Counted from the first letter of the stretch, positions 26,915 to 36,411 are shown. The stretch is 49,204 nt of DNA from an uncultured Alphaproteobacteria bacterium (GCA_949282205.1 CASDOS010000053.1:1-49204); one strand, 5' to 3'. A program made the numbers and translations. The notes: a model not told the origin generated them from the letters alone.

Positions 26915-26942
26915 ATATCTGCACTTTCCCCGAAAAAGCACA

Positions 26943-26982
26943 AAAAAAATATCCCCTATTTGCCAACGCAAAAAGGGGATAA
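26943..26982 (-). terminator. Intrinsic terminator of the 179-residue hypothetical gene
   Basis: On the minus strand TATCCCCTTTTTGC pairs with GCAAATAGGGGATA around GTTG and is followed by eight T, 14 bases after the stop. Confidence 0.85.
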
Positions 26983-26995
26983 AATTCAAAGTAAA

Positions 26996-27535
26996 TTATG
27001 CGCCTTTCTTCCGCATCTTATCAAGTTTATTAACCTGATGATTATAGATGGAAGCGTAAGAAACACATTTTTGCATCATTTGTTCCTGAAGAGAAATACC
27101 ATTATCGCACGCTTCTTTTTCCGCGCGATGTTTAACCACCTCCAAGACCTCTGGCATCAATTGAATGTTATAACTGACAGCATATGTGAACAAAATTCTG
27201 ATATTCAGTTTTTCATCCAACAAATCCTTCTGCAACATTAAAACATCATCGTCAGAGCCCCGAACAAGATACTTTTTATTTTTATAACGTCTGTGCCATC
27301 CGCTTCTGCTCATTGCAAGAGCATAAGTAAACAACGTTGAGTTATGCGAGAGCATAAACTCCAGACACTTGAGATAGAACTGCGAAGTTTTCTCCATATA
27401 AAGTCGAAGAAAATTCCGAGCATTAGCCAGATTGTTTAAATCACACAATGCTTCAACAAAAGCAAGTTCTTTCTCTGCACTGATAGTGCTAACATCGGCG
27501 TCGCGAACGAATGCCATAATTTCTGAATCACGCAT
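26996..27535 (-). CDS. Hypothetical helical protein
   Basis: I do not recognise the family. The 179-residue protein has no signal peptide or membrane segment and reads as all-helical, with segments such as AEKELAFVEALCDLNNLANARNFLRLY that resemble TPR-like or HEAT-like helices. The C terminus is basic (KLDKMRKKGA). The start is uncertain: ATG 27535 (MRDSEIMAF) or ATG 27517, neither with a good ribosome binding site. It lies downstream of the Lon-type protease but behind that gene's own terminator, so it is probably a separate unit. Confidence 0.7.
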   Translation of the reverse strand: MRDSEIMAFVRDADVSTISAEKELAFVEALCDLNNLANARNFLRLYMEKTSQFYLKCLEFMLSHNSTLFTYALAMSRSGWHRRYKNKKYLVRGSDDDVLMLQKDLLDEKLNIRILFTYAVSYNIQLMPEVLEVVKHRAEKEACDNGISLQEQMMQKCVSYASIYNHQVNKLDKMRKKGA

Positions 27536-27615
27536 AATAATGAAATTAAAAAAATAAAACACCTAAAAATAAATAAGTTCAGAAAGGATAGCGCCATTGA
27601 TTAGATTTGTAAAGC

Positions 27616-27650
27616 AAAAAAACACCCTCCATCAGGATTAGCAAAGGGTA
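27616..27650 (-). terminator. Possible terminator of the Lon-type protease gene
   Basis: On the minus strand ACCCT and AGGGT pair around a loop of about 16 bases and are followed by seven T. The stem is short. Confidence 0.55.
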
Positions 27651-27705
27651 TAGAGTTAAATCAAGACGTTAGCTACAAAGATTAAACTTAAGTTTAAGAG
27701 TTTCA

Positions 27706-30141
27706 TCAAATAGCGCCATGAGTTTCTTTGGCATATTTGACATAATCTTTATAATATTCCTCCAGACTCTGCTGCACTTTATAGTTTACGGTACCTTTGG
27801 GGAATTTACCGCGTTTATCGGCTTTACCCGCAGGAATTCCGGTCAAAAGCTCAATACCGTCATCGACCGTATCAATCGCATAGATAGAGAACAATCCGTT
27901 ATCAACCGCATCAAGAACATCTTCACGCAGCATCAAATTAGCGACATTAGTCCGCGGAATAATAACACCTTGTTCACCGGTCAAACCGTTATATTTACAG
28001 ACTTCAAAAAAGCCTTCAATTTTTTCGTTCACACCGCCGATAGGTTGAATTTCGCCAAATTGATTAATAGAACCGGTAACAGCAAGAGATTGTTTAATCG
28101 GCAAATCGGCAATAGCCGAGAGCATACAATAATACTCCGTAGAAGAAGCCGAGTCACCATCGACACCGCCGTAAGATTGCTCAAAAACAATGGAAGCGGA
28201 AAGAGATAGCGGCGAATGTTTAGCAAAACGATTAGAAATCAGCGCTTGCAAAATCAAGACACCCTTAGAGTGAATAGGCCCGCTCATGGCAACTTCACGT
28301 TCGATATTAATAAATTCCCCGCGTCCCATACGCACCTGAGTTGTAATACGCGTCGGTTTACCAAAGGAATTGCGTGTAAAGTTATAGACAACCAAACCGT
28401 TAATTTGCCCCACTCTTTCGCCTTTAACGTCAAGCAAAATCGTACCTTTATCAATTTGCTCAAGCATCGCTTCGTTCACTCTGTCCGCACGATAGATTTG
28501 CGATTTGATAGCTTGTTCGATATGATTTTTACCAATTTGCGATGCTTTGGATTTACGCGCCCAATAATCAGCTTCTTTAAGCAAATCGCCGATAGAAGAA
28601 ACGTGTGCGGTCAATTTCTCGGTATCATCCGCCAAACGAGATGAATATTCAATCACTCTGGCAACAGCTTGCTTATTAAGCGAGCGCAAATTTTTCTTCT
28701 TTGTCAAAGAGCCGATAAGTTTTGCATATTCAATTTCATTTTCATCGGTTCTGTCAATCACCATACCAAAATCGGCTTCAACTTTAAAATAATCGCAAAA
28801 ATCGGAATCACGTTCACTTAAAAGGTCATACAAATCGGCGTCGCCTGTCATAACGACTTTAACATCCAAAGGAATGGGCTGTGGATCGAGAGAAATCGTT
28901 GAGAAACTTGTATCCTCACTCGGCGCTTCAATTTTAATTTCCTTGGAAGCAAGTGCACGTTTAAGCGATTCCCAAGAATATGGCTGTAATAAAAGTTTAC
29001 GAGCATCAATCAGTAAAAAACCGCCGTTAGCTTTATGGAGGGCTCCGCTTTTAATCAAAGTAAAATCGGTAATTAACGCACCGAACTGTTGTAAACGTTC
29101 AATTTTCCCGACCAAATTACCCTGAGTTGGGTGATCAAGCAACACAATCGGGGCTCCGCTATCAGGAACATTTTTAACAACGACATTAACTTTAAATTTG
29201 CTATACTTATCTTCCTCTTGTTGACTTTTGAGTTGATTAAGCAATCCGAGCATTGGTTCTTCTTCGGTTTGCGGCTTGCTATCCTGATTATAATCCGGCA
29301 CAAAGCTGGTAATATTATCCAAGATATAAAGTTGCACGGATTTTAGATATTCCGCCACTTTTTTATTCCCGCGATATTTCTGTTTAATTTCGCTAAGAGG
29401 TTTTTTAATAGCGTCTTTAACCAATCTTTCCTGAAGTTTTTTAATTTCCTCTGATTGTTTTTCTTCCCAAGCCGGAGCGTCTTCCTGATGCTGAGCAATT
29501 TCCTCTTGCATAGCATTCAAATCCGCCATAATTTCATTTTTTTCCTCATCGGAAAGGGTATCAAAAACATCGGGACTGATAATTTCGCCATTTTTCATCG
29601 GAGCGACAACCACGCCCATCGGCATATGCAAGAGAGAAACTTTTTTACCTTTAGCTTTTTTTTGCAGAACTTTCACATAGTCATTTCTTTTTTCCTGATA
29701 TTTTTCGCGAATAATGGCAAGTTGTTCATCATACATTTCATTTTTAACAACTTCAGGAAGTTCATGTTCGACTTTATCGGCAAACTCTTCCATTTCCTTA
29801 GCAAAACCGTTTGCTTCGCCGGCGGGAAAGTTAATGGCAATCGGTTTATGCGGTTCTTCAAAATTATAAACATAAACCCAATCATCTGGGGTAGCGCGTT
29901 TTTTACCTTCTTTTTCAAGAATACGTTTGACCAAACTGGTTTTACCGGTACCTTCAGGTCCCAAGCAAAACAAATTATACCCTTTAGATTTAATATTAAT
30001 TCCAAGCTCAACCGCGCTGATGGCTCTATCTTGCCCCAAAGCAGAAAGTCTTTCTTCCAAATCCGCCGTTGTATTAAACTCAAATTTAGCCGGATCGCAT
30101 TTACGATAAAGTTGCTCAGAATTTAATTTCGTGATAGCCAT
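27706..30141 (-). CDS. Lon-type AAA+ ATP-dependent protease (LonB/YcbZ-like)
   Basis: The 811-residue protein joins an AAA+ ATPase to a C-terminal Lon protease domain. The Walker A is LGPEGTGKTSL (Lys67), and a long coiled-coil insertion follows (about 110-260). The protease dyad is Ser664 in GGVDGDSASSTEY and Lys707 in GGVNEKIEGFF. The absence of the Lon N-terminal substrate domain, the GDSAS form of the active site and the length place it with the LonB/YcbZ branch, not classical LonA. It is a cytoplasmic protein quality-control enzyme; substrates are unknown. GAGG lies before ATG 30141. Confidence 0.93.
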   Translation of the reverse strand: MAITKLNSEQLYRKCDPAKFEFNTTADLEERLSALGQDRAISAVELGINIKSKGYNLFCLGPEGTGKTSLVKRILEKEGKKRATPDDWVYVYNFEEPHKPIAINFPAGEANGFAKEMEEFADKVEHELPEVVKNEMYDEQLAIIREKYQEKRNDYVKVLQKKAKGKKVSLLHMPMGVVVAPMKNGEIISPDVFDTLSDEEKNEIMADLNAMQEEIAQHQEDAPAWEEKQSEEIKKLQERLVKDAIKKPLSEIKQKYRGNKKVAEYLKSVQLYILDNITSFVPDYNQDSKPQTEEEPMLGLLNQLKSQQEEDKYSKFKVNVVVKNVPDSGAPIVLLDHPTQGNLVGKIERLQQFGALITDFTLIKSGALHKANGGFLLIDARKLLLQPYSWESLKRALASKEIKIEAPSEDTSFSTISLDPQPIPLDVKVVMTGDADLYDLLSERDSDFCDYFKVEADFGMVIDRTDENEIEYAKLIGSLTKKKNLRSLNKQAVARVIEYSSRLADDTEKLTAHVSSIGDLLKEADYWARKSKASQIGKNHIEQAIKSQIYRADRVNEAMLEQIDKGTILLDVKGERVGQINGLVVYNFTRNSFGKPTRITTQVRMGRGEFINIEREVAMSGPIHSKGVLILQALISNRFAKHSPLSLSASIVFEQSYGGVDGDSASSTEYYCMLSAIADLPIKQSLAVTGSINQFGEIQPIGGVNEKIEGFFEVCKYNGLTGEQGVIIPRTNVANLMLREDVLDAVDNGLFSIYAIDTVDDGIELLTGIPAGKADKRGKFPKGTVNYKVQQSLEEYYKDYVKYAKETHGAI

Positions 30142-30232
30142 TTTAAAAAATATCCTCTAATACTATAAAAAACCGACGTCCCTAATTTATGGATGTATCT
30201 TAAAAAAAAAAAACTAACATAGAGTAAAGATT

Positions 30233-31636
30233 TTGGAAGATTTAGGAATTAGCGACATAATTTTTACATCACTTGGAATTGGAAGTATGATTTTTTTATA
30301 CTTTCATATCCGTTTTCGCCTGCTCTGCTTTTTAAAAACAGAAGCCCAAAAAAGTTTACAAAAGCTCAAAAACAAAGAGCGGTATTTTTTCTATAATTCA
30401 CACTATATCAAACAAATCGGCACTTACAAATTTTTTCATCGTCGCGTCACCAAAGAAGCAAAGATATACATAACCCTAAGCACTTCACTAAAGAAAGGCG
30501 AAAAAGAGCTCCAAAAGGCGATTAAGCAAACCCCGCAAAATTGGCGATTATTGCTACTCTACGCAGACACCTGTTTAACACAAAACAAGCGCATTGAATT
30601 TGCCAACACCTTAAATAATATACATCTGCCGTTTTGGGCTGCTTCGGCATTACGGGCAGATTATTTGCGTTTAACCGCACTCAATGAATTGTATCAAACC
30701 AATATGTACGACGCATCAAAAAAATTATCAAAAGCCTTAAAAATTTATCAAAAAAACGGCTATTCGTATGAAGAAGCGGAGTGTTATTTAGCCCTAGGTC
30801 AGACCTATCGCATCAGCGGTGTATTCGACGTGGCATACACAATGTTCCAAGAAGCGGAAAATCTCTATAAATCAATGGAACTGGCGAGCAAACAAGCCGA
30901 AGCCGTCGCATATCAAGGGCTATTGGAAATAAGTCGAGAAAATTATCACACATCAGAAGAATATTTTACCCAAGCAGAAGAACTCTGTCAAGAACATCAA
31001 TTATCCCAAACCATAACCGCCATCAAGAATTGGCACGGCTTATCCCTCTATTTGCAAGCCAAACATCCACAAGCGCAAAAGTTCTTTCAAAGCGTCATTT
31101 CCACCAAATCCACCGCCACCAAAGAAGCGCGAGCCTTCGCTTATGAAATGTTGGCGCGAATAACCTTTCATGCAAAAAAATATGACACAGCCCTTCGCTA
31201 CACGGAACAAGCCCTGATTCGCCACAATGACAACCGCCATCAAGCGGGTATTTTTGAAAGTTTATACCTAAAAGCAGAAATTTACTATGCCACCGACAAT
31301 TTACAAAAAAGCACCGAAATACTGACCGCTTTAGTCCGCAACAAAACCTCAAATTACACAACCTTTTACCCAGCAAACGCCTATTCGCTACTTGGTTTAA
31401 TTGAGATGCGCCAAAACAATCTGCGCATGGCGCGCACCCTGTTTAAGCAAGCCCTGGATTTAGAAAACAGTAAGAACCGCCTAAAAGGAGCCGCGATAGA
31501 TTACAACAATTTAGCCGAAATCTGCTTACAAGAAGGGGATAAAACCGGAGCAGAAAAATATCTGCGCCAAGCTCTGCGTTACGCCGAAGAAATAGAAGAT
31601 AACGAACTAAAAAATTATCTGAAAGCCAAACTATAA
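30233..31636 (+). CDS. Tetratricopeptide repeat protein with an N-terminal membrane anchor
   Basis: A 467-residue protein with one N-terminal hydrophobic helix (about 7-25) followed by TPR-like helix pairs along its length. Examples are AECYLALGQTYRISGVFDVAYTMFQEAENLY and AYSLLGLIEMRQNNLRMARTLFKQALDLE. Such proteins scaffold complexes; the partner is unknown. The start used is TTG at 30233 with AGAG upstream, because it keeps the whole membrane helix. An ATG at 30287 would cut into it. It is divergent from the Lon-type protease gene. Confidence 0.85.
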   Translation: MEDLGISDIIFTSLGIGSMIFLYFHIRFRLLCFLKTEAQKSLQKLKNKERYFFYNSHYIKQIGTYKFFHRRVTKEAKIYITLSTSLKKGEKELQKAIKQTPQNWRLLLLYADTCLTQNKRIEFANTLNNIHLPFWAASALRADYLRLTALNELYQTNMYDASKKLSKALKIYQKNGYSYEEAECYLALGQTYRISGVFDVAYTMFQEAENLYKSMELASKQAEAVAYQGLLEISRENYHTSEEYFTQAEELCQEHQLSQTITAIKNWHGLSLYLQAKHPQAQKFFQSVISTKSTATKEARAFAYEMLARITFHAKKYDTALRYTEQALIRHNDNRHQAGIFESLYLKAEIYYATDNLQKSTEILTALVRNKTSNYTTFYPANAYSLLGLIEMRQNNLRMARTLFKQALDLENSKNRLKGAAIDYNNLAEICLQEGDKTGAEKYLRQALRYAEEIEDNELKNYLKAKL

Positions 31637-31784
31637 CCGGTATACACAAAAGCAAAACCTAAAAATATACTTTTTACCTCTGAAGAAACCTATATTCCGA
31701 CAACAAAAAACCGCCTTCAAGTTCGCTACAAAATAAAAAAGCCCCACATTTTTCTCGATTCATACGGATTAAAAAAAATTTTGC

Positions 31785-31814
31785 TTGATTTTTGTCTATT
31801 TTGTATGTTATAGT
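31785..31814 (+). promoter_or_regulatory. Promoter of the 323-residue hypothetical
   Basis: TTGATT (31785-31790) and TATAGT (31809-31814) are 18 bases apart. The rest of the 225-base gap after the TPR gene shows nothing else. Confidence 0.6.
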
Positions 31815-31861
31815 ACGAACGCGAAAAAAAGAATTATGTTAAATTATATTATATTTATTTT

Positions 31862-32833
31862 ATGGAAACAAACGAAAAACTATTCATCAGTTTTACAATT
31901 AAGATTGATGAAACCGTTCGGTTCTCTTGTCGAACGATAGGCAACAGCAACATTGCGGATAAAGAGATTTTCCGCGTTGGAGGTTATTATTTCTTTTATG
32001 TATTTAATCGCACCGAAAGATTGAACACCTATTCCTTGCGAGAAATCAGCAAAGAAGAATTTTATGACAGAAAACGGGAATTTATGAATTTTCGCCCCAA
32101 TAGCAGAACATTAGAATGGGTTGACAATTCAAATAATACCTTTTCTGTCAAGAACTACTACAACGGATACTGGAAACGCAACGTACCTGCACAAGACTGC
32201 ATATTTATCACGGAAAACAATCCCTTAAAAGAGATTCATGACGCGGTAATAAGTGAAGCAGCCGTCCGCAAAGCACAAAGTGACGCGTATGATAAAGAGG
32301 AAAAGTACGATTATGCGCGCAAATGCGGCGGTCTAGGTCGAAAACTCGGTATAGCTTATGTGAATGTATTGCGTATCGGCCCGGAAAAAGGTAAGTTGAT
32401 GAAGTTCAAAGAGTCGTACGAAAGAGCAATTAAAAAAGCTGAAAGTATGCCCTTAGCGAAAGCACGCGAATTATTCACCAATTTGCGCAAAGGACGAGCC
32501 TTTCGCAAAGAAGTACTGGACACATTGCAAGTGGAGTACCACGATGTCGATGTCAATTTACTGGCACTTGACGAGTTGGAAACAACACTGTCAAATCGTC
32601 TGAATGCCTACATAGAAGAAAGTTTACGGACGGCAAAAAACAATTTATCCCATGCGGATTACGCAACACGTCAACAAATGTATGACGATTTGATCAACGG
32701 CGGAAGACGTCAGAAGAAAGAAGTTCTGACTCAACTCGGAGTAGACGTTGCTGCCATTGATTTTAACAAATATCCCTTATCCGAAATCAAGCGGGCTCTG
32801 GCAGCAACAATAGGCCTTGAAACAGAGCGGTAG
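31862..32833 (+). CDS. Hypothetical protein with a duplicated C-terminal module
   Basis: I do not recognise the family. The 323-residue soluble protein has a beta-rich N-terminal part (about 1-110, FISFTIKIDETVRFSCRT, VGGYYFFYVFNR) and a helical C-terminal half. The latter holds two related units of about 46 residues (about 200-245 and 267-314). They share the pattern RKGRxFRKEVLDTLxVxxxDVD...LxxLExxLxxxL versus GRRQKKEVLTQLGVDVAAIDF...LSEIKRALA. There is no ribosome binding site before ATG 31862, which is unusual for this window. A strong promoter and terminator bracket it. Confidence 0.82.
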   Translation: METNEKLFISFTIKIDETVRFSCRTIGNSNIADKEIFRVGGYYFFYVFNRTERLNTYSLREISKEEFYDRKREFMNFRPNSRTLEWVDNSNNTFSVKNYYNGYWKRNVPAQDCIFITENNPLKEIHDAVISEAAVRKAQSDAYDKEEKYDYARKCGGLGRKLGIAYVNVLRIGPEKGKLMKFKESYERAIKKAESMPLAKARELFTNLRKGRAFRKEVLDTLQVEYHDVDVNLLALDELETTLSNRLNAYIEESLRTAKNNLSHADYATRQQMYDDLINGGRRQKKEVLTQLGVDVAAIDFNKYPLSEIKRALAATIGLETER

Positions 32834-32856
32834 AAGGGAAAAAGCAAGAGAAATCC

Positions 32857-32890
32857 CCCCGTTGCAGTTTTATACTGCAACGGGGTTTTG
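32857..32890 (+). terminator. Intrinsic terminator of the 323-residue hypothetical
   Basis: CCCCGTTGCAG and CTGCAACGGGG pair perfectly (11 bp) around a 7-base loop, followed by TTTTGTTT. Confidence 0.92.
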
Positions 32891-32915
32891 TTTCAATAAA
32901 ACGAAAAAAGGGACG

Positions 32916-33563
32916 CTAATCATGAATAAAAAAACGCGTTTCACCATTTTTTTCAAAATGTCCCCAAATCAACGGATATTTATCTTTATCAGGCAAATTA
33001 AAATGCCACCACTCATGCTCTAAAGCTCTCAAACCGACAGTTTCCATCAAGCAACGCAATAATTTCCTATTGGCAATTTGTTCATCAAAACCGGATTCGT
33101 TCCAATCATACTTAGCTTTTTCCAAATGTTGAAAAAAGTCATTCCATTGCTTTTTAGCTACTTGTAAAGCAAACCTTTCCTCATAAGCATCAACATGACA
33201 AGGGAATTCCAATTCAATTCCGTTTTCATCAAGCAATATAGCATCAATAGCGGATGCATGACAATGCTGAGAACGTTCGGGAGAAAGAGCAAAAAATCCA
33301 TCCACCGGAATAATTTTCTTCATCAAATAAAAAGCCTCGACCGGACGATAAGCATCACAAATTTTAAGTTTAAGTTTTCGTTGTCGCAAAAGAGGTTTTA
33401 GGCGCCCCAAGCAATCCGCTAAATCATGGTGCACAAAACATCTGTTTCCCAAGCCCACCATCTGATAAACAGGGGTTCTCAACATATTTTCTTTTCGAGC
33501 ATACATCATATCAACAACAAATTCATTATCGGATAGAATTTCGACCAAATGAATTTCTTTCAA
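32916..33563 (-). CDS. D-alanyl-D-alanine dipeptidase (VanX/DdpX-like, M15D)
   Basis: A zinc dipeptidase that splits D-Ala-D-Ala, probably for peptidoglycan turnover rather than vancomycin resistance. The 215-residue protein has CDAYRP with Arg73, the zinc motif SQHCHASAID (His100 and Asp107) and EHEWWHFN (Glu184 as base and His187). No signal peptide is present, so it acts in the cytoplasm. The start chosen is TTG at 33563, 5 bases after a perfect GGAGG and matching the family N terminus. A second TTG lies at 33584. No vanH/vanA-like gene is near. Confidence 0.9.
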   Translation of the reverse strand: MKEIHLVEILSDNEFVVDMMYARKENMLRTPVYQMVGLGNRCFVHHDLADCLGRLKPLLRQRKLKLKICDAYRPVEAFYLMKKIIPVDGFFALSPERSQHCHASAIDAILLDENGIELEFPCHVDAYEERFALQVAKKQWNDFFQHLEKAKYDWNESGFDEQIANRKLLRCLMETVGLRALEHEWWHFNLPDKDKYPLIWGHFEKNGETRFFIHD

Positions 33564-33640
33564 TTTAACCTCCGCAACATACAAAATCCTTAAGAGGATA
33601 ACTCATGTTTCATCAAAACACAAGCAAATCCGAAAGCATA

Positions 33641-33677
33641 AAAAAGAGGATGAAGAAAAAAATCTTCACCCTCTAAA
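33641..33677 (-). terminator. Intrinsic terminator of the M16-like gene
   Basis: On the minus strand AGAGGGTGAAGA pairs with TCTTCATCCTCT with one wobble around a T6 loop, followed by six T. Confidence 0.85.
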
Positions 33678-33688
33678 ACAGTACAAAA

Positions 33689-34879
33689 TCAAATCTGCGT
33701 TTTTAATTTCTCGCAAATTTCATCCATAGAATAAAACGGCATATCCACATCAGCAATCAGGACAACCGTAGGTTTACTTCCCCGAAAAACACGTTGAGCC
33801 AATACCTGTACGGCATCTTCATCGACATCTTTAATTTCTTCAATACAACTTCGCGGATTACACATATTTCCCCGTCCCATCATCTGCCAAACTTTTTCCA
33901 ATGCCGTATCATCGGATCTTTCATATTTATCCAATTTTTCATCAACAGCGGTATTGCGAGCCTGTGCGATAACATCCTCGGAAACTTTTTCATCGCAGAT
34001 ACGATTAATGACCTCCAAAGCAATATCGGCCAGAGTTTGAGGTTCAAAATCAGTAACCACCAGCAAACGAATAGTACGAGCACCGTAATAACCTGCGATT
34101 TTAAATTCGACTTGAGCATCAATACCCGCCTGAGCAAAGGCTTGTTCCACCTGTTTCCAAAACATTGACATTAAAACGTTCATCGTAGCAGAATCAGCCA
34201 AAGTCAGCCGACTGACATCCCATCCAAACATCAAACGTGTCATTGTATTACCGGCAACAGCCATACGCGTAAACCCACCGGTATAAATATTTCGCGAAAA
34301 GTTTGGCTGCGCCACACCGGTTGGTATCTGTTTAAAATAGAGGTTCACGGCATCTTTTAAGTCGGCCAACGGAATACGGGGACCGGAAATCACCAAATTA
34401 ACATTAGCCGCCGAGTAATATGTCTGCATAAAATGTCTGACATCATCAGCAGAATAGGAATCAACAACTGCCAAATAATCATTAGGCATCATCAATCCGT
34501 CACTACCGAAAGCAGTATGTTTATAGAGTAATTTCATCTGCCGCATAACCAAAGCAGTAGCCTCTTGTGTCTGTTTAAGGATAGCCAACTTAGCCTGTTC
34601 GAGGATTTCGTCGGAAATAAGATCCGGATTAAAGATTTGCGCAGCGGTAGCCAACGCCTCGTCCAAATCCTCGTTACCGGCGGTATAAATAGTAGCTGTA
34701 CCGGCAAAAACAGGGATAATACCTTTAACCTGCAACAACAAAATTTTTTCAAACAGAGCCGCAATACCCTTTCGAGGCTCATTAATATGTCCGACATTAA
34801 CCATCAGACACACCGAATACTCCTCAGAATATCCGGCAAACACAACGGACATACCGTTGCCCAACTGAAATTTATCCAT
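33689..34879 (-). CDS. M16-like (insulinase fold) protein without the zinc motif
   Basis: The 396-residue protein follows the M16 peptidase fold: LGNGMSVVFAG at the start, a first half of about 190 residues and a second half ending in an M16_C-like domain (NIYTGGFTRMAVAGNTMTRLMFGWD). Where active members have HxxEH, this one reads GIAALFEKILL, so both histidines are missing (Ala41 and Lys45) and only Glu44 remains. It is probably a non-catalytic partner or scaffold, like the inactive subunit of two-subunit M16 peptidases. No active partner is adjacent. There is no signal peptide and no clear ribosome binding site, but the promoter is strong. Confidence 0.85.
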   Translation of the reverse strand: MDKFQLGNGMSVVFAGYSEEYSVCLMVNVGHINEPRKGIAALFEKILLLQVKGIIPVFAGTATIYTAGNEDLDEALATAAQIFNPDLISDEILEQAKLAILKQTQEATALVMRQMKLLYKHTAFGSDGLMMPNDYLAVVDSYSADDVRHFMQTYYSAANVNLVISGPRIPLADLKDAVNLYFKQIPTGVAQPNFSRNIYTGGFTRMAVAGNTMTRLMFGWDVSRLTLADSATMNVLMSMFWKQVEQAFAQAGIDAQVEFKIAGYYGARTIRLLVVTDFEPQTLADIALEVINRICDEKVSEDVIAQARNTAVDEKLDKYERSDDTALEKVWQMMGRGNMCNPRSCIEEIKDVDEDAVQVLAQRVFRGSKPTVVLIADVDMPFYSMDEICEKLKTQI

Positions 34880-34935
34880 AATAAAAAAATTTTATAGTAA
34901 TACAAAAAAATCGATAAAAATAACAAATCAGATAG

Positions 34936-34964
34936 TTAATACACCAATTTCATTTTTTTGTCAA
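34936..34964 (-). promoter_or_regulatory. Strong promoter of the M16-like gene
   Basis: On the minus strand a perfect TTGACA (34959-34964) and TATTAA (34936-34941) are 17 bases apart. Confidence 0.7.
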
Positions 34965-35014
34965 CAGCAAATAATCATCGAGCACTTTCGAAGTAACAGA
35001 CAGCAGGTAATATA

Positions 35015-35050
35015 TAAAAAAAGGCGATTACATACAGTTATGCAACCGCC
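35015..35050 (-). terminator. Intrinsic terminator of the 164-residue hypothetical
   Basis: On the minus strand a 12-bp stem with two G-U pairs (GGCGGTTGCATA with TATGTAATCGCC) and a 4-base loop is followed by seven T. Confidence 0.85.
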
Positions 35051-35073
35051 GCCGATAAATTGACAAAATTCGA

Positions 35074-35568
35074 TTATTCCAACGCATAAATATTAGTAAC
35101 CGCCCAACGATTACCCTTTTGCGTCAAAGAATAAATAACCGTCCCCTTACAAAGTCCAAACCAAACAGCATCACAATCGGATTTAGTATAAACAGAAATA
35201 TCATTAGATTCGGGAATAGGTTTAATTTTTACAATTTCAAAAGAGATTTGCGTCGGTCGAGGAGTTTCATCGGTTTTACCGATTACGAATCCCGGAACAA
35301 AATCTTTATGGCAACCGGCAAAATCGGGTTTCATTGTACATTTAACAGTTTGCTCAATAGCACAGAAGATTTTATCATCAGACTGACATCCCACCGTTAA
35401 CTCAGCAATAGAATAAGAATGAACGGAGTCGCCGATATTTTGAACCTCCTCAACCACCATTTCGTGTTCCAAAACCGGCTTATCAATTCCCTTCATTTTA
35501 AAAAGCGCCATCAAAGCCGCCCCAAAGAACGCCAAAAAACCGCAAATAATTACAATTTTTTTCACCAT
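35074..35568 (-). CDS. Hypothetical membrane-anchored or exported protein
   Basis: I do not recognise the family. The 164-residue protein starts MVKKIVIICGFLAFFGAALMALF, a signal anchor or uncleaved signal. The rest is predicted periplasmic, with six cysteines spread through the mature part (for example SVHSYSIAELTVGCQ, AIEQTVKCTM, DCDAVWFGLC), so disulfides are likely. ATG 35568 follows GGTGAGTG; the frame extends to 35607 without support. It is divergent from the second prepilin-like gene. Confidence 0.78.
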   Translation of the reverse strand: MVKKIVIICGFLAFFGAALMALFKMKGIDKPVLEHEMVVEEVQNIGDSVHSYSIAELTVGCQSDDKIFCAIEQTVKCTMKPDFAGCHKDFVPGFVIGKTDETPRPTQISFEIVKIKPIPESNDISVYTKSDCDAVWFGLCKGTVIYSLTQKGNRWAVTNIYALE

Positions 35569-35685
35569 AACACTCACCCAAAGAAAAATATCCGTAAATT
35601 TAAGCATATTTTTAACATATTAAAATATAAAGTATAGAGAAATATGAGATTTATCAAACAAAAGCATATTAAGAAAGGAAGCGTC

Positions 35686-36288
35686 ATGCGGCAAAACAAC
35701 GAAAAAGGCTATACGATGATAGAAACCATCCTTTATATAGGCATACTAGGTGTACTGGGTGCGATTTTAGCTTCCTATGCGGGCAGCGTTATAACCCGTT
35801 ATAAAACCGGCCGTATCACTCAACAAATAGTCGATTTAAAAAAAGCGATAATCAATTACACGGCAGCGGATGAAGACTACACCAGTTTAGACATGACCAA
35901 GATGCAAGAAGATAAAGCCGTACCGCTTGATATGAGAGATTTACACCACGCCTTAAGCGGCAGAATACTATTTGGCCCGGTCGGCAACGGTACCAACGAG
36001 AAATACCTATTTTACATTACCTTTGAAAACATCTACCGTCAAGGATGTGTAGAATTACTCTCCCAAGGACAATTTTACGGAGACGGTTCGGATATGGATA
36101 CTTTAATAGTCAACAACAAGACCGCATGGTTTTATGAACATTCTTTTTATGACACGACATCATTTCAAACCCGATATGAGATAAGATCAAACGGCAGCGT
36201 TGCGATAGGTATACGTCCGACGATGGATCAAATAATGAAAGCGTGCGACGATGAAGAAAACAACAGCATAACTTGGATATTCAGCTAA
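35686..36288 (+). CDS. Type IV prepilin-like protein (second copy type)
   Basis: A 200-residue protein with a short class III signal: MRQNNEKG, then YTMIETILYIGILGVLG. Cleavage after Gly8 puts Glu at +5 of the mature form, as needed by prepilin peptidase. The body (about 40-200) is not recognisable and differs from the prepilin-like protein at 21034, so they are not recent duplicates. ATG 35686 follows AAGGAAG; the frame is open from 35644. No pilus assembly genes are in the window, so the machinery must be elsewhere. Confidence 0.88.
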   Translation: MRQNNEKGYTMIETILYIGILGVLGAILASYAGSVITRYKTGRITQQIVDLKKAIINYTAADEDYTSLDMTKMQEDKAVPLDMRDLHHALSGRILFGPVGNGTNEKYLFYITFENIYRQGCVELLSQGQFYGDGSDMDTLIVNNKTAWFYEHSFYDTTSFQTRYEIRSNGSVAIGIRPTMDQIMKACDDEENNSITWIFS

Positions 36289-36333
36289 CCTTCCAAAAAT
36301 AAGCGGAGATAGTTGATTAATCGGATTTTTTAC

Positions 36334-36361
36334 TTGCAGTTAGCAAAAGTATTGTTATTTT
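36334..36361 (+). promoter_or_regulatory. Promoter of dksA
   Basis: TTGCAG (36334-36339) and TATTTT (36356-36361) are 16 bases apart, 50 bases before the start of dksA. Confidence 0.5.
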
Positions 36362-36411
36362 ATCATAAAATTTAATTGGGAGTATCAGTTAGAAAACAAA
36401 AGGAGAAAAGC

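Noticed and set aside
32916..33563. Vancomycin resistance gene cluster (vanX)
   Set aside because: No vanH, vanA or vanRS-like gene is nearby; the dipeptidase alone is a housekeeping-type DdpX-like enzyme in a Gram-negative context.
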